DNA from: Bacillus sp. FJAT-50079
Lineage (GTDB): Bacteria > Bacillota > Bacilli > Bacillales > Bacillaceae_C
Length of the DNA: 64,000 bases
Direction: 5' to 3'
NCBI RefSeq assembly: GCF_018343515.1
Contig: NZ_JAGYPD010000003.1
Location: forward strand, 512,116-576,115
Positions 12,105 through 25,163 of this stretch are shown in pieces. A model generated the notes under the pieces. It did no database searches and was not told the DNA's origin. It saw nothing but the letters and a program-made list of their open reading frames with translations. Numbering within the stretch: position 1 is the stretch's first letter; every line of letters starts with the position of its first letter. The translations under genes were made by a program, and so were the position numbers.

Positions 12105-12251
12105 TTAATCATTATCATGGCGCGCTTTTCCGCTCTTACTTCCAATTAACTGATAAACCTCTTTATCATGATTTTCCGTGGTGGCTTCTCCGCCTTTTCG
12201 TCCAGCTTCCTCAAGGGGCATTCTTTCGCGCTTATTATTATTGTCTGCCAT
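12105..12251 (-). CDS. KGG-motif small stress protein (GsiB/Con-10-like)
   Basis: A 48-residue hydrophilic protein on the minus strand, starting MADNNNKRERMPLEE. It carries the motif GRKGGEAT and a second, weaker copy GSKSGKAR, the hallmark of the KGG or stress-induced acidophilic repeat family (B. subtilis GsiB, E. coli YciG, fungal Con-10). Such proteins are general-stress or desiccation-linked and probably disordered. AAAGGA lies at good spacing before the ATG. It is alone between tRNA-Arg and the glutaredoxin-like gene. The family assignment rests on the motif only; no SigB promoter was identified. Confidence 0.75.
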   Translation of the reverse strand: MADNNNKRERMPLEEAGRKGGEATTENHDKEVYQLIGSKSGKARHDND

Positions 12252-12453
12252 TTGAATCGGTCCTTTCAGAAATACGTTTTTTAATAGCTACACTAGGCAT
12301 ATTACCTTTTGGCAATTGAATAAACGGAATTAAACAAGCTGTAATAAATGTGGAGGATCTAATCGTACTTAAATGTAATATGCAAGGATACTGTATTATA
12401 ATGGAGGAAAGTGTAGAGTGGTTAATCTAGTGAGTTTGAAAAGGAGCAATGAA

Positions 12454-12696
12454 ATGATTATCAATTTTTATACACGTAAACAATGTCAGTTATGTAAGGA
12501 CGCGCTGCTTTTATTATCCTTAATACAGGAAGATATTCCATTTCATATCAATGAAATTGATATTGATGAAAGTGATGAACTCACCGAAAAATACGGAATG
12601 ATGATACCTGTTATTGAAATGAATGGAGAGGTAGTCCAGGCGGGTGTGATAGATCCTACGATAATTGAGGAACAATTACAAAAACATCATAATTGA
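12454..12696 (+). CDS. Glutaredoxin-like thiol-disulfide protein
   Basis: Small thioredoxin-fold protein of 80 residues with a CxxC redox motif (CQLC at residues 11-14) near the N terminus and a cis-Pro region (MIPVIEMNGEVV), as in the DUF836 glutaredoxin-like family. The ATG at 12454 is 7 bases after AAGGAG; the longer frame from 12418 lacks a binding site. Genes of this type often sit just before cggR in Bacillaceae. The cggR promoter lies right at its end. Its physiological partner is unknown. Confidence 0.8.
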   Translation: MIINFYTRKQCQLCKDALLLLSLIQEDIPFHINEIDIDESDELTEKYGMMIPVIEMNGEVVQAGVIDPTIIEEQLQKHHN

Positions 12697-12721
12697 TCTT
12701 TTTTTTAACACATGGTATGAT
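12693..12721 (+). promoter_or_regulatory. SigA promoter of the cggR-gapA operon
   Basis: TTGATC (12693-12698), a 17-base spacer and TATGAT (12716-12721). Transcription would start near 12728, about 30 bases before the CggR operator. Confidence 0.75.
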
Positions 12722-12756
12722 AATGGAGGTTTCAACTTACTTTTTTTTTGCTGTGA

Positions 12757-12792
12757 TGGGACGTAATATGTCTTGGTGGGACACTGGAGGTC
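12757..12792 (+). promoter_or_regulatory. CggR operator
   Basis: Two direct half-sites match the known Bacillus consensus CGGGAC-N6-TGTC, N4, CGGGAC-N6-TGTC. The left half is TGGGAC-GTAATA-TGTC (12757-12772), the spacer is TTGG, and the right half is TGGGAC-ACTGGA-GGTC (12777-12792). It lies downstream of the promoter and 24 bases before cggR, so CggR would block elongation; fructose-1,6-bisphosphate should relieve this. Confidence 0.85.
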
Positions 12793-12816
12793 CCGTTGGT
12801 TCAAAGGAGTTGTTAC

Positions 12817-13851
12817 ATGGATACCATTTTAAAAATCCAATCGAAAATCGTACCAGATATGCTTGTCATTATGCAAAAACGATATCAAATTTTGCGTTCT
12901 ATTTTTCTTGCTCAGCCTGTTGGCAGACGTACGCTTGCGGAGATGCTTGGAATGACCGAAAGGACCTTACGAAGTGAGGTGGAATTTTTCAAGACACAGC
13001 AGCTGATTCACGTTAAGGCAGCCGGAATGACAATTACGAAAAAGGGAACCATATTGCTACATGATCTGGATGATATGATGAGGGAAATATTTGGCATTAA
13101 ACAGCTTGAACAAAATCTTATCGAATATCTAGCGATCACAGATGTAGTTATCGTTCCAGGTGATAGTGATGAAACACCACTCGTCAAAGAAGAGCTGGGA
13201 AAAGCGTGTGCTGAACGCTTGAAAACAAGCCTTCATACGGATAATATAATTGCAGTAACGGGTGGAACGACGATGGCATGTGCGGCAGAGATGCTGACAT
13301 CTGATATGAGCGCTGGCAAGCGATTATTATTTGTTCCAGCACGAGGCGGGATTGGAGAAGATGTGAAAAATCAAGCCAACGTGATTTGTGCAACAATGGC
13401 TGAAAAAAGTGGTGGATCACATCGAGTGTTATACGTTCCAGATCAAGTGGGACGTGAAGTGTACGAATCATTACTGAAAGAACCAGCCATTAAAGAAATA
13501 TTACAAACGATCAAGTCAGCAAATATTGTTTTACACGGAATCGGCGATGCGCTCACGATGGCAGGTAGAAGAAGGTCTTCAGCAGCAGTTATGAAAAAAG
13601 TAATTGAAGAAAATGCAGTTGGCGAAGCCTTTGGCTATTATTTTAATGAAAATGGGGAAATAGTACATAAAGTCCCCACAATTGGGATTCAAATATCCGA
13701 CCTTCATAGTGGCAGGCAAGTGATTGCGGCAGCTGGAGGAAAATCGAAAGCTAAGGCAATTAAAGCCTATATGAAAAGCGCTCCGCAGAATACGGTATTA
13801 ATTACTGATGAAGGAGCGGCTAGAATGCTTTTAGAAGGCACATCTTATTAA
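12817..13851 (+). CDS. cggR: Central glycolytic genes repressor CggR
   Basis: SorC-family sugar-responsive repressor, 344 residues. A helix-turn-helix near residues 35-60 (GRRTLAEMLGMTERTLRSEV) is followed by a Rossmann-like sugar-phosphate domain with the TGGTTMA and GIGDALTMAGRR blocks that in CggR bind fructose-1,6-bisphosphate. ATG 12817 is 7 bases after AAAGGAG. The frame continues seven codons upstream without a binding site. It is first in the cggR-gapA-pgk-tpiA-gpmI-eno cluster and represses its own operon through the operator just upstream. Confidence 0.95.
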   Translation: MDTILKIQSKIVPDMLVIMQKRYQILRSIFLAQPVGRRTLAEMLGMTERTLRSEVEFFKTQQLIHVKAAGMTITKKGTILLHDLDDMMREIFGIKQLEQNLIEYLAITDVVIVPGDSDETPLVKEELGKACAERLKTSLHTDNIIAVTGGTTMACAAEMLTSDMSAGKRLLFVPARGGIGEDVKNQANVICATMAEKSGGSHRVLYVPDQVGREVYESLLKEPAIKEILQTIKSANIVLHGIGDALTMAGRRRSSAAVMKKVIEENAVGEAFGYYFNENGEIVHKVPTIGIQISDLHSGRQVIAAAGGKSKAKAIKAYMKSAPQNTVLITDEGAARMLLEGTSY

Positions 13852-13905
13852 GGTGGTACCTTTTAAATATAGATTTTATGCAAGACAATAAAGGAGGAAA
13901 TTACA

Positions 13906-14913
13906 ATGGCAGTAAAAGTTGGTATTAATGGTTTCGGAAGAATCGGGAGAAACGTATTCCGTGCAGCTCTTAACAATCCAGAGGTAGAGATTGTAGCAGT
14001 TAACGACTTAACAGACGCAAGCATGCTTGCACATTTATTAAAACACGATACAGTTCATGGCAATTTAAAAGAAACTGTATCTGTTGATGGGGACACAATT
14101 GTTATTGGTGACCACCGTGTGAAAGTACTTGCAGAGCGCGATCCTGCACAACTTGGTTGGGGAGACCTTGGTGTTGACATCGTTGTTGAGTCAACAGGAC
14201 GTTTCACTAAACGTGAAGATGCAGCAAAACATCTTGAAGCTGGTGCGAAAAAAGTAATTATCTCTGCTCCTGCAAACGGTGAAGATATTACAATCGTAAT
14301 GGGTGTAAACGAAGATAAGTACGAAGCTGCAAATCATCACGTACTTTCAAACGCATCATGTACGACAAACTGTCTTGCTCCATTCGCAAAAGTATTAAAC
14401 GAAAAATTCGGTATCAAACGTGGAATGATGACAACTGTTCACTCTTACACGAACGATCAACAAATTTTGGATCTTCCACATAGCGATTACCGCCGTGCTC
14501 GTGCAGCAGCAGAAAACATTATCCCAACAACAACTGGAGCTGCAAAAGCAGTAGCACTTGTACTTCCTGAGTTGAAAGGTAAATTAAACGGTATGGCAAT
14601 GCGTGTACCAACTCCAAACGTTTCAGTTGTTGACCTTGTTGCTGAATTAGACAAAGAAGTAACAGCTGAAGAAGTAAACGCAGCGTTAAAAGCAGCTGCT
14701 GAAGGCGATCTTAAAGGTATTTTAGGCTACTCAGATGAGCCACTTGTATCTGCTGATTACAACGGCGATACACATTCTTCAATCATTGATGGATTGTCAA
14801 CAATGGTTATGGAAGGAAACATGGTAAAAGTATTGTCTTGGTACGATAACGAGACAGCATATTCTAACCGTGTTGTTGACCTTGCTGCATATATCGCAAA
14901 ACAAGGAATGTAA
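13906..14913 (+). CDS. gapA: Glyceraldehyde-3-phosphate dehydrogenase, glycolytic (GapA)
   Basis: Converts glyceraldehyde-3-phosphate to 1,3-bisphosphoglycerate with NAD+ in the cytoplasm. Length 335. [10 protein letters not shown] is the dinucleotide fold, catalytic Cys152 lies in [12 protein letters not shown], and the NDLTD segment near residue 33 fits NAD specificity, as in GapA rather than the gluconeogenic NADP enzyme GapB. It follows cggR by 54 bases with an AAGGAGG site, as in B. subtilis. Its codons are strongly biased towards common ones, as expected for a highly expressed gene. A terminator-like hairpin at 15060 separates it from pgk. Confidence 0.98.
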   Translation: MAVKVGINGFGRIGRNVFRAALNNPEVEIVAVNDLTDASMLAHLLKHDTVHGNLKETVSVDGDTIVIGDHRVKVLAERDPAQLGWGDLGVDIVVESTGRFTKREDAAKHLEAGAKKVIISAPANGEDITIVMGVNEDKYEAANHHVLSNASCTTNCLAPFAKVLNEKFGIKRGMMTTVHSYTNDQQILDLPHSDYRRARAAAENIIPTTTGAAKAVALVLPELKGKLNGMAMRVPTPNVSVVDLVAELDKEVTAEEVNAALKAAAEGDLKGILGYSDEPLVSADYNGDTHSSIIDGLSTMVMEGNMVKVLSWYDNETAYSNRVVDLAAYIAKQGM

Positions 14914-15059
14914 TAATATGTTTTCATCTCGAAAACAAATTAGGGGCTTCGCCTAAGAACACCACGTTCTGTGGGTCTCTTGTGGCACTGTCGAAATTAC
15001 CCACATCCTGTGGCCTAATATTGGATAATTCGAGGTCCGACATCTATAATAGATGAATG
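14914..15059. repeat. Structured gapA-pgk intergenic sequence, possible repeat
   Basis: This stretch has no gene. It holds several short inverted motifs: TTAGG-GGCTTCG-CCTAA (from about 14940), CAC-CACGTTCT-GTG, and CCCACATCCTGTGG. It resembles intergenic repeats of Bacillaceae that carry CACNNNNTCTGTG motifs, but the assignment is from memory. It is transcribed if pgk is read from the gapA promoter. Confidence 0.4.
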
Positions 15060-15096
15060 AAGGGGAGCGGGGAACAATCCCCCTCCCTTTATTTTT
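15060..15096 (+). terminator. Terminator-like hairpin between gapA and pgk
   Basis: AAGGGGAGCGGGG (15060-15072) pairs with CCCCCTCCCTTT (15079-15090) with a small mismatch, followed by ATTTTT. It probably lets gapA be expressed above the distal glycolytic genes, as is known in B. subtilis, where gapA transcript exceeds the others. Partial read-through to pgk is assumed, since no clear pgk promoter was seen. Confidence 0.65.
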
Positions 15097-15134
15097 ATTA
15101 ATTAAACTAAGTGGAATTTGAAGTTGGATTAGTA

Positions 15135-15250
15135 TCTAGCTTCAGCGCCTAGCCCATCGAGGTCACAAGTCAATTCCCTGTGGTGGCTGAAAAGCTGCCT
15201 CCTCGGGAATCGCCTTGTACTTGTCGGGGCTGACCAGGCGCTTCCGCTTT
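15135..15250. repeat. Bacillaceae interspersed repeat with AGCGCCT/AGGCGCT ends
   Basis: The block begins TCTAGCTTCAGCGCCTAGC and ends CAGGCGCTTCCGCTTTT; AGCGCCT (15144-15150) and AGGCGCT (15236-15242) are inverted. This outline matches an abundant Bacillaceae intergenic element (TCTAGCTCCAGCGCCTAGC ... GGCGCTTGCGCTTTT) remembered from other genomes. It folds into a long hairpin and lies just before the pgk ribosome binding site. Confidence 0.65.
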
Positions 15251-15271
15251 TAAAAAGAGGAGGCGTGCACG

Positions 15272-16456
15272 ATGGAGAAAAAAACGATCAAAGATTTTGA
15301 TGTAAAAGGGAAACGAGTATTTTGCCGTGTCGATTTTAACGTTCCAATGAGCGAAGGAAAGGTAACAGATGACACGAGAATCCGTGCAGCATTGCCTACA
15401 ATTCAGTACTTATCAGAACAAGGTGCTGTTGTCATTTTGGCGAGTCATTTAGGCAGACCAAAAGGGGAAGTAGTGGAAGAATTACGTTTAACGCCTGTTG
15501 CTGAACGATTAAGTGAATTGCTTGGTAAAGATGTAGCAAAAGCTGAAGAAGCATGCGGTGAAAATGTAAAAGAACAAATTTCACAGCTTCAAGCTGGCGA
15601 TATTATTTTACTTGAGAATGTTCGCTTTTACCCTGGTGAAGAAAAGAATGATCCAGAGCTAGCACAAGCATTTGCAGAATTAGCTGATCTATATGTGAAT
15701 GATGCATTTGGGGCTGCGCATCGTGCACACGCATCAACAGAAGGAATTGCTCATCATTTGCCTTCAGCAGCTGGCTTCCTAATGGAAAAAGAGCTTGAAG
15801 TGCTTGGAAAGGCATTATCAAATCCAGAGCGTCCATTTACAGCGATTGTTGGTGGGGCAAAGGTAAAAGATAAAATTGGTGTGATTGAAAACCTTCTTGA
15901 TAAAGTAGATAACTTAATCATTGGTGGCGGACTTGCCTACACATTCGTAAAATCCCAAGGGCATGAAGTTGGATTGTCCTTGCTTGAAGAAGATAAAATA
16001 GAGCTTGCAAAATCATTTATTGAAAAGGCGAAAGAAAAAGGCGTGAATTTTTATATGCCTTTAGATGTTACGATTGCCGATGATTTCTCAGAACAAGCGA
16101 ATACGAGAACGGTAGCGATCAATGAGATCCCATCAGATTGGGAAGCACTTGATATCGGACCAAAAACAAGAGAGCTTTATTCAAAAGTGATTGCAGAGTC
16201 GAAGCTCGTCCTTTGGAATGGCCCAATGGGGGTATTTGAGTTAGAACCATTCGCACACGGAACAAGAGCGGTAGCAGAAACACTTGCTGAAGCGAAGGAT
16301 ACATACTCCGTCGTTGGTGGTGGAGACTCAGCAGCGGCAGCAGAAAAATTCGGACTTGCTGATCGTATGAGCCATATTTCAACAGGCGGCGGTGCATCAC
16401 TTGAATTTATGGAAGGTAAGACACTTCCAGGCGTAGCTGCATTAAACGATAAATAA
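15272..16456 (+). CDS. pgk: Phosphoglycerate kinase
   Basis: Transfers the acyl phosphate of 1,3-bisphosphoglycerate to ADP, the first ATP-making step of lower glycolysis. Length 394, usual for bacterial Pgk. The N-terminal signature [11 protein letters not shown] is at residues 12-22, HLGRPKG near residue 62, and the nucleotide-binding [12 protein letters not shown] and [12 protein letters not shown] segments are in the C-terminal half. It is preceded by GAGGAGG and followed 18 bases later by tpiA, so the two are co-transcribed. Confidence 0.98.
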   Translation: MEKKTIKDFDVKGKRVFCRVDFNVPMSEGKVTDDTRIRAALPTIQYLSEQGAVVILASHLGRPKGEVVEELRLTPVAERLSELLGKDVAKAEEACGENVKEQISQLQAGDIILLENVRFYPGEEKNDPELAQAFAELADLYVNDAFGAAHRAHASTEGIAHHLPSAAGFLMEKELEVLGKALSNPERPFTAIVGGAKVKDKIGVIENLLDKVDNLIIGGGLAYTFVKSQGHEVGLSLLEEDKIELAKSFIEKAKEKGVNFYMPLDVTIADDFSEQANTRTVAINEIPSDWEALDIGPKTRELYSKVIAESKLVLWNGPMGVFELEPFAHGTRAVAETLAEAKDTYSVVGGGDSAAAAEKFGLADRMSHISTGGGASLEFMEGKTLPGVAALNDK

Positions 16457-16468
16457 GCGGGAGGATGA

Positions 16469-18770
<2,302 letters not shown>

Positions 18771-18782
18771 TATTGTAATGAT

Positions 18783-18893
18783 GTTGATTGAAGGGGAAGG
18801 CGCGAGGATTTCTTTAAGGTGAGGGATTTACCACAGGCGCCGTGGATTTTCTAAGCTAATACAGGAAACTAAGCACCTCAAGCAGAAATCAAC
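18783..18893. repeat. Bacillaceae interspersed repeat between gpmI and eno
   Basis: A 111-bp element bounded by the inverted ends GTTGATT (18783-18789) and AATCAAC (18887-18893). Further pairing joins GATTTCTTTAAGGTG with CACCTCAAGCAGAAATC, and CCAC/GTGG in the centre. It matches the layout of a known Bacillaceae intergenic repeat (GTTGATTGGAGCGGAAGG ... AAGCACCTGAAGCGGAAATCAAC). A shortened relative lies at 2984-3024. Confidence 0.65.
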
Positions 18894-18913
18894 AGTTATT
18901 CTAGAAAAAATAA

Positions 18914-20230
<1,317 letters not shown>

Positions 20231-20242
20231 TTGATAAATAAA

Positions 20243-20268
20243 AGAGAGGCTCATGCTTGAGTCTCTCT
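20243..20268 (+). terminator. Terminator of the glycolytic operon
   Basis: AGAGAGGCTCA (20243-20253) pairs with TGAGTCTCTCT (20258-20268), one G-U pair, 4-base loop, followed by ATTTT. Confidence 0.8.
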
Positions 20269-20277
20269 ATTTTAATC

Positions 20278-20306
20278 TTGTCTACTTATGGACTTTATGG
20301 TACAGT
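20278..20306 (+). promoter_or_regulatory. secG promoter
   Basis: TTGTCT (20278-20283), 17-base spacer, TACAGT (20301-20306), directly after the eno terminator and 39 bases before secG. Confidence 0.65.
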
Positions 20307-20344
20307 AAACGTATCGTTTTATGTCGTTTCAGGAGGTGTACGCA

Positions 20345-20578
20345 ATGCATGCATTAGTTATTACGTTACTAATCATCGTTTCGATCGGACTTATTATTGT
20401 CGTTTTATTACAATCAGGAAAAAGTGCAGGATTATCTGGCGCAATTTCAGGTGGAGCGGAACAATTATTTGGGAAGCAAAAGGCGCGTGGGCTAGACCTC
20501 GTCCTCCATCGAATTACCGTTGTGCTGTCAATCTTATTTTTCATATTAACAATCCTTGTAACCGTATTCGAGGTATAA
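20345..20578 (+). CDS. secG: Preprotein translocase subunit SecG
   Basis: Small membrane subunit of the SecYEG channel, 77 residues with two hydrophobic segments (about 2-22 and 55-75) and the conserved cytoplasmic loop [21 protein letters not shown], nearly identical to B. subtilis SecG. ATG 20345 follows AGGAGG; the frame extends eight codons upstream across that site. It leads the conserved secG-esterase-rnr-smpB-ssrA cluster but has its own terminator. Confidence 0.97.
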   Translation: MHALVITLLIIVSIGLIIVVLLQSGKSAGLSGAISGGAEQLFGKQKARGLDLVLHRITVVLSILFFILTILVTVFEV

Positions 20579-20583
20579 GTATG

Positions 20584-20613
20584 AACCTGGTCTAAAAATG
20601 GCCAGGTTTTTTT
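20584..20613 (+). terminator. Terminator after secG
   Basis: AACCTGG (20584-20590) pairs with CCAGGTT (20602-20608), followed by a T-run. Confidence 0.8.
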
Positions 20614-20687
20614 CGTGTTTGCTATTTCTAGCAAGAAGATAAATTACTTGGGGCGCGTGCTGTCAGATTACAGATCCAGCAATAGTG

Positions 20688-20830
20688 AAGTGGCTTGTAT
20701 CTTGGGAAGTGGCTTGTAAATCTGGAGAAGTGGCTTGTAAACCTGTTGAAGTGGCTTGTAAATCCAGTGGAGTGGCTTGTAAATCCAGTGAAGTGGCCTG
20801 TAACCTGTCAAAGTGCCTTGAAAATCCAAT
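20688..20830. repeat. 21-bp tandem repeat cluster B
   Basis: Seven units starting at 20688, 20707, 20728, 20749, 20770, 20791 and 20811, mostly with a 21-base period. The unit core is AAGTGGCTTGTAAATC plus a variable five-base tail. Just before it, GATTACAGATCC resembles the degraded units of cluster A at 10991. Since 21 is a multiple of three, long open frames run through it on both strands; they lack ribosome binding sites and are not called as genes. Confidence 0.85.
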
Positions 20831-20952
20831 ATAATAGTTTGGATCGAGCGTGTATCCAAGAGATATTAGCTCATCCAATCGTATTTCTGGATTGTTTCAT
20901 CATACTTTGATAAAAATAACGGTAGGACTATATACAAAGGGAGTTATATGAA

Positions 20953-21699
20953 ATGAAAATGAGACCACCTCAGCCATTTACATTTAAAGCGGGAAAAAGA
21001 GCGGTCTTGCTCTTACACGGCTTTACAGGTAACAGTGCTGATGTACGTATGTTAGGAAGATTTTTAGAAAAAAAGGGGTACACTTGTCATGCCCCTCAAT
21101 ATAAAGGTCATGGGGTTCCACCTGAGGAGCTCGTTCATACAGGGCCAGACGATTGGTGGCAGGATGTGATGGAGGCCTACCAATTTTTAAAAGAAAACGG
21201 TCACGATGAAATTGCGGTTGCCGGCTTATCACTTGGTGGGGTATTTTCCTTAAAACTAGGTTACAATGTACCTGTAAAGGGAATTATTCCAATGTGTGCA
21301 CCAATGTATATTAAAAGTGAAGAAGTGATGTATCAAGGCATTCTTGATTATGCCCGCGAATATAAGAAGTTTGAAGGTAAATCCGAAGACGAAATAAACA
21401 AGGAAATGAATGAGTTTGGAAAAACGCCGATGAAGACGCTCAAAGCGTTACAAAAGCTCATTGCTAACGTACGTGATGATGTTGATATGACATATGCTCC
21501 ACTATTTGTCGTACAAGCTCGTCACGATCAAATGATTAACGCCAATAGCGCGAATATTATTTATGAGCAAGCGGAATCACCGCATAAAAATATAAAATGG
21601 TATGAAAATAGTAGCCATGTGATCACACTTGGCCCTGAAAAAGAACAGCTGCATGAAGATATTTATCAGTTTCTTGAAGGGCTTGACTGGTCTGAATAA
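20953..21699 (+). CDS. Carboxylesterase (YvaK/Est30 type)
   Basis: Alpha/beta-hydrolase of 248 residues closely resembling B. subtilis YvaK and Geobacillus Est30. It cleaves short-chain esters in the cytoplasm. The oxyanion motif [14 protein letters not shown] is near residue 18, the nucleophile Ser in GLSLGG near residue 94, the acid in VQARHDQMI and the His in SSHVITL near the C terminus. The start ATG 20953 follows AAAGGGAG; an ATG at 20948 is out of frame and stops at once. rnr starts 13 bases later, so the two form an operon. The physiological substrate is unknown. Confidence 0.92.
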   Translation: MKMRPPQPFTFKAGKRAVLLLHGFTGNSADVRMLGRFLEKKGYTCHAPQYKGHGVPPEELVHTGPDDWWQDVMEAYQFLKENGHDEIAVAGLSLGGVFSLKLGYNVPVKGIIPMCAPMYIKSEEVMYQGILDYAREYKKFEGKSEDEINKEMNEFGKTPMKTLKALQKLIANVRDDVDMTYAPLFVVQARHDQMINANSANIIYEQAESPHKNIKWYENSSHVITLGPEKEQLHEDIYQFLEGLDWSE

Positions 21700-21711
21700 G
21701 GAGGGAATAGC

Positions 21712-24045
21712 ATGGATGAACAGATAAAGGGTTTAATCGATGATGTATTAGCGTATATGAAAGAGGAAGTTTATAAACCATTAACGGTGAAGGAGCTTGA
21801 AGAAGCATTCGAGGTTACAGATGCAGAGGATTTTAAAAACTTTGTAAAGGCGCTTGTTCAGATGGAGGAGCAGGGCCTTGTTGTTCGCACAAGAAGCAAC
21901 CGTTATGGACTTCCGGAAAAAATGAATCTCGTACGCGGAACCTTATCGGGACATGCAAAAGGGTTTGCCTTCTTAATACCTGAAGAACCAGGTCTTGATG
22001 ATGTTTTCATTCCACCGCATGAAAAAAATGGTGCAATGCATGGTGATACGGTGCTTGTCCGTGTAGCGGCGAACCGATCAGGCTCACGGCAGGAAGGTGC
22101 GGTTGTGCGCATTATTCAGCGTGGAGCCGAAAAAATCGTTGGTACATATACGGAAAGTAAACACTTTGGCTTCGTCATTCCAGACGATAAAAAAATAGCC
22201 GATGATATTTTTATTCCAAAGAGTGTAGATATGGGAGCGGTCGAAGGTCATAAAGTCGTTGTAAAAATTACCTCGTTTCCAGAAGATCGAAAGAATGCCG
22301 AAGGGGAAATTATCCAAATTCTTGGTCATAAAAATGATCCGGGCGTTGATATTTTATCGATCATTTATAAACATGATCTGCCACTCGCATTTCCAGATGA
22401 AGTGATGGAGGCGGCAAATCAAATTCCTGATACGGTGGATGAGTCAGAAATTCCGAAGCGAAGAGATTTACGTGGAGAAACAATTGTCACAATTGATGGT
22501 GCGGATGCTAAGGATCTCGATGATGCCGTAACGGTTTCAAAGCTGGAAAATGGAAACTTTAAACTTGGCGTCCATATTGCCGATGTGAGCCATTATGTAA
22601 AGGAAGGATCTTCACTCGATCAAGAAGCATACGATCGGGGAACGAGTGTTTATTTAGTTGATCGAGTCATCCCGATGATTCCACATCGGTTATCGAATGG
22701 CATTTGCTCGCTCAATCCGCAGGTGGACCGATTTACATTATCTTGTGAAATGGAATTGAATCATCAAGGTGAAGTTGTTAAACACGAAATTTTCCAAAGT
22801 GTTATTAAAACAACGGAGCGGATGACGTATTCTGATGTAAATAAAATTTTGCAAGACAAGGACGAGGAATTACGGAAGAAATATGAAGCGCTCGTTCCGA
22901 TGTTTGAATTGATGGAAGAACTACAAGGAATTTTGCAAAAGAAACGAATGAAACGTGGTGCGATTGACTTCGATTTCAAAGAGGCAAAAGTACTCGTTGA
23001 TGAAGAAGGAAAGCCGACGGATGTTGTTTTAAGAGAGCGGTCAATCGGTGAGAGAATCATTGAGGAATTCATGCTATGTGCCAATGAAACTGTCGCAGAA
23101 CATTTTCACTGGCTGGACGTCCCATTCATTTATCGAATTCACGATGATCCAAAAGAGGAAAAATTACAACGTTTCTTTGAATTCATTACGAATTTTGGCT
23201 TGATTGTACGTGGAACGGCTAATTCTGTTCATCCGCGTGCACTTCAGGAAATCATAGAAGCCGTTGATGGTTTACCGGAGGAAATGGTCATTTCAACAGT
23301 CATGCTGCGCTCGATGCAACAGGCGAAATATGATCCGGATAGTTTAGGACATTTTGGTTTGGCAACAAAATACTATACTCATTTCACTTCACCAATCCGA
23401 AGATATCCAGATTTGATCGTTCATCGATTGATTCGGACGTATTTAATTGAAGGAAAGCTTGACGAAGCAACTCGTGAAAAGTGGAATGCGCGCCTGCCGG
23501 AAATTGCTGACCATACGTCGAAGCGGGAACGCCGTGCTGTCGATGCAGAGCGTGATACAGATGAAATGAAAAAAGCTGAGTTTATGGAAGATAAGATTGG
23601 TGAAGAATTCGATGGCATCATTAGTTCGGTTACAAACTTTGGGATGTTCGTTGAGCTTCCAAACACGATTGAGGGACTTGTGCACGTCAGCTATATGACC
23701 GATGATTATTATCGCTATGATGAACGCCACTTCGCGATGATCGGAGAGCGTACAGGCAATGTGTTCCGTATTGGCGATGAAATTACCGTTCGTGTCATTA
23801 AAGTAAATAAAGATGAGCATGATATTGACTTTGAAATTGTTGGCATGAAGAACAATCGCAGACGGAAGGAAGAAGATGAAAAACCGCGCATCGTCAATCT
23901 GAAGAAAAATAGCAAAAAAGGTCCACAGGGCCCGTCCGATGACGAAGAATGGTCGACGAGACCACCTCGAAAGAAGAAGAAGAAAAAATCATTTGATAAT
24001 AAACCGGCTGCTGCCCGTAAAAAGAAAAGCGGCAAAAGACGATAG
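21712..24045 (+). CDS. rnr: Ribonuclease R
   Basis: Processive 3'-5' exoribonuclease that degrades structured RNA, including faulty mRNAs released by trans-translation. Length 777. Order of parts: an N-terminal helix-turn-helix, two cold-shock (OB) domains, the RNB catalytic domain with the metal-binding [14 protein letters not shown] near residue 260, an S1 domain (about 625-710) and a Lys-rich tail ([16 protein letters not shown]) as in RNase R that binds tmRNA-SmpB. It sits with smpB and ssrA, its functional partners. Confidence 0.97.
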   Translation: MDEQIKGLIDDVLAYMKEEVYKPLTVKELEEAFEVTDAEDFKNFVKALVQMEEQGLVVRTRSNRYGLPEKMNLVRGTLSGHAKGFAFLIPEEPGLDDVFIPPHEKNGAMHGDTVLVRVAANRSGSRQEGAVVRIIQRGAEKIVGTYTESKHFGFVIPDDKKIADDIFIPKSVDMGAVEGHKVVVKITSFPEDRKNAEGEIIQILGHKNDPGVDILSIIYKHDLPLAFPDEVMEAANQIPDTVDESEIPKRRDLRGETIVTIDGADAKDLDDAVTVSKLENGNFKLGVHIADVSHYVKEGSSLDQEAYDRGTSVYLVDRVIPMIPHRLSNGICSLNPQVDRFTLSCEMELNHQGEVVKHEIFQSVIKTTERMTYSDVNKILQDKDEELRKKYEALVPMFELMEELQGILQKKRMKRGAIDFDFKEAKVLVDEEGKPTDVVLRERSIGERIIEEFMLCANETVAEHFHWLDVPFIYRIHDDPKEEKLQRFFEFITNFGLIVRGTANSVHPRALQEIIEAVDGLPEEMVISTVMLRSMQQAKYDPDSLGHFGLATKYYTHFTSPIRRYPDLIVHRLIRTYLIEGKLDEATREKWNARLPEIADHTSKRERRAVDAERDTDEMKKAEFMEDKIGEEFDGIISSVTNFGMFVELPNTIEGLVHVSYMTDDYYRYDERHFAMIGERTGNVFRIGDEITVRVIKVNKDEHDIDFEIVGMKNNRRRKEEDEKPRIVNLKKNSKKGPQGPSDDEEWSTRPPRKKKKKKSFDNKPAAARKKKSGKRR

Positions 24046-24118
24046 GCCCGCCACGTGCGGGTCTCACCCTTTTTATGTATAATATAGAGAGGAATATATG
24101 CTGACGGGAGTGAAACAA

Positions 24119-24586
24119 ATGCCTAAAGGGGAAGGAAAACTGATTGCGCAAAACCGAAAAGCGAATCATGATTATTTTATTGAAGAGACATATGAAGCTG
24201 GGATTGTCCTTCAAGGAACAGAAATAAAATCAATTCGAGCAGGACGAATTAACTTAAAAGATTCATTTGCAAGAATTCATCAAGGTGAAGTGTTCTTGCA
24301 CAATGCACATATAAGTCCATATGAACAAGGAAATCGATACAATCACGAGCCATTAAGAACGAGAAAGCTGCTTTTGCATAAAAAGCAAATCAATAAGTTA
24401 ATTGGTGAAACAAAAGAACAAGGATACACGCTCGTTCCAATAAAAGTCTATTTGAAAAATGGATTTGCCAAAGTATTAATCGGTCTTGGTAAAGGGAAAA
24501 AGCAATACGATAAACGTGATGATTTGAAACGTAAAGAAGCAAAACGAGATATTGAACGAGCATTCCGCGAGCGCCAAAAAATGTAA
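24119..24586 (+). CDS. smpB: SsrA-binding protein SmpB
   Basis: Binds tmRNA and brings it to stalled ribosomes. Length 155, OB-fold core with [18 protein letters not shown] and the C-terminal tail [29 protein letters not shown] region that mimics the codon-anticodon helix. ATG 24119 ([12 protein letters not shown]) follows GGGAG; the upstream ATG at 24098 adds seven codons that lack a binding site. It lies between rnr and ssrA, as in B. subtilis. Confidence 0.97.
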   Translation: MPKGEGKLIAQNRKANHDYFIEETYEAGIVLQGTEIKSIRAGRINLKDSFARIHQGEVFLHNAHISPYEQGNRYNHEPLRTRKLLLHKKQINKLIGETKEQGYTLVPIKVYLKNGFAKVLIGLGKGKKQYDKRDDLKRKEAKRDIERAFRERQKM

Positions 24587-24601
24587 AATAATGGACGGCC
24601 A

Positions 24602-24629
24602 TTGATTTTTTAGCGATTTATGTTATACT
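24602..24629 (+). promoter_or_regulatory. Probable ssrA promoter
   Basis: TTGATT (24602-24607), 16-base spacer, TATACT (24624-24629). The mature tmRNA 5' end is about 140 bases downstream, so a 5' leader would be removed, presumably by RNase P. Confidence 0.6.
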
Positions 24630-24775
24630 AATCAATGTAAGACATGAAGTGCTCAAGTTCTCCGAGCGCCCATTTTGATTAGCGCGAATAGATTTTCTGC
24701 TTACCTTTTAGGAGAAGATCAAGGAAGCGTAGCGAGTGAGCTGACGCAGAGATTCGCAGCTTATCATTATCCTAT

Positions 24776-25141
24776 GGGGACGTTACGGATTCGACAGGGA
24801 TAGTTTGAGCTTGAGTTGCGAGTCGAGGGGATCGTCCTCGTAAAAACGTCAAAGCCAATAATAACTGGCAAAGAAAACAACAACTTCGCTTTCGCTGCTT
24901 AATAACAGTCGATAGCGGTTCCTCCCTCCATCGCCCATGTGGTAGGGTAAGGGACTCACTTTAAGTGGGCTACGCCGGAAGTCCTCCGCCTGGGGACCAT
25001 GGAAGAGACCAATCAGGCTAGCGCTTCGGATGCCCGTCGATAGGCGGAAGAAGACGCGAAATAACAATATATCGACTACACTCGTAGACGCTTAAGTGGC
25101 GATATCTTTGGACGTGGGTTCGATTCCCACCGTCTCCACCA
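24776..25141 (+). ncRNA. ssrA: Transfer-messenger RNA (tmRNA)
   Basis: Rescues stalled ribosomes by acting as tRNA-Ala and then as mRNA. The 5' end GGGGACGTTACGG and the 3' end with GGTTCGATTCCCACC and encoded CCA pair as the tRNA-like domain. The tag reading frame is at 24867-24899: GKENNNFAFAA followed by two TAA stops, with the usual alanine charged first. B. subtilis has GKTNSFNQNVALAA by contrast. Length is 366 bases. SmpB and RNase R are encoded next to it. Confidence 0.97.
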
Positions 25142-25163
25142 AATACATATTTGGTGGTTTTTT
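25136..25163 (+). terminator. Terminator of ssrA
   Basis: CCACCAAATA and TATTTGGTGG form a perfect stem with a 2-base loop, followed by TTTTTT. The stem uses the tmRNA CCACCA end. Confidence 0.85.

Noticed and set aside
12693-12977. 94-codon plus-strand frame over the cggR start
   Set aside because: It covers the cggR promoter region, operator and the first part of cggR in another frame; no ribosome binding site.
20668-20910. Open frames on both strands with a seven-residue repeat (KWLVN... on plus, DLQATS... on minus)
   Set aside because: They arise from the 21-bp DNA repeat, whose period is a multiple of three. No ribosome binding site is present, and the same repeat at 10991-11090 does not keep a reading frame.
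24776-25141. tmRNA 3' end as an integration site of a genomic island
   Set aside because: No second copy of the tmRNA 3' end and no integrase gene is present within the window.
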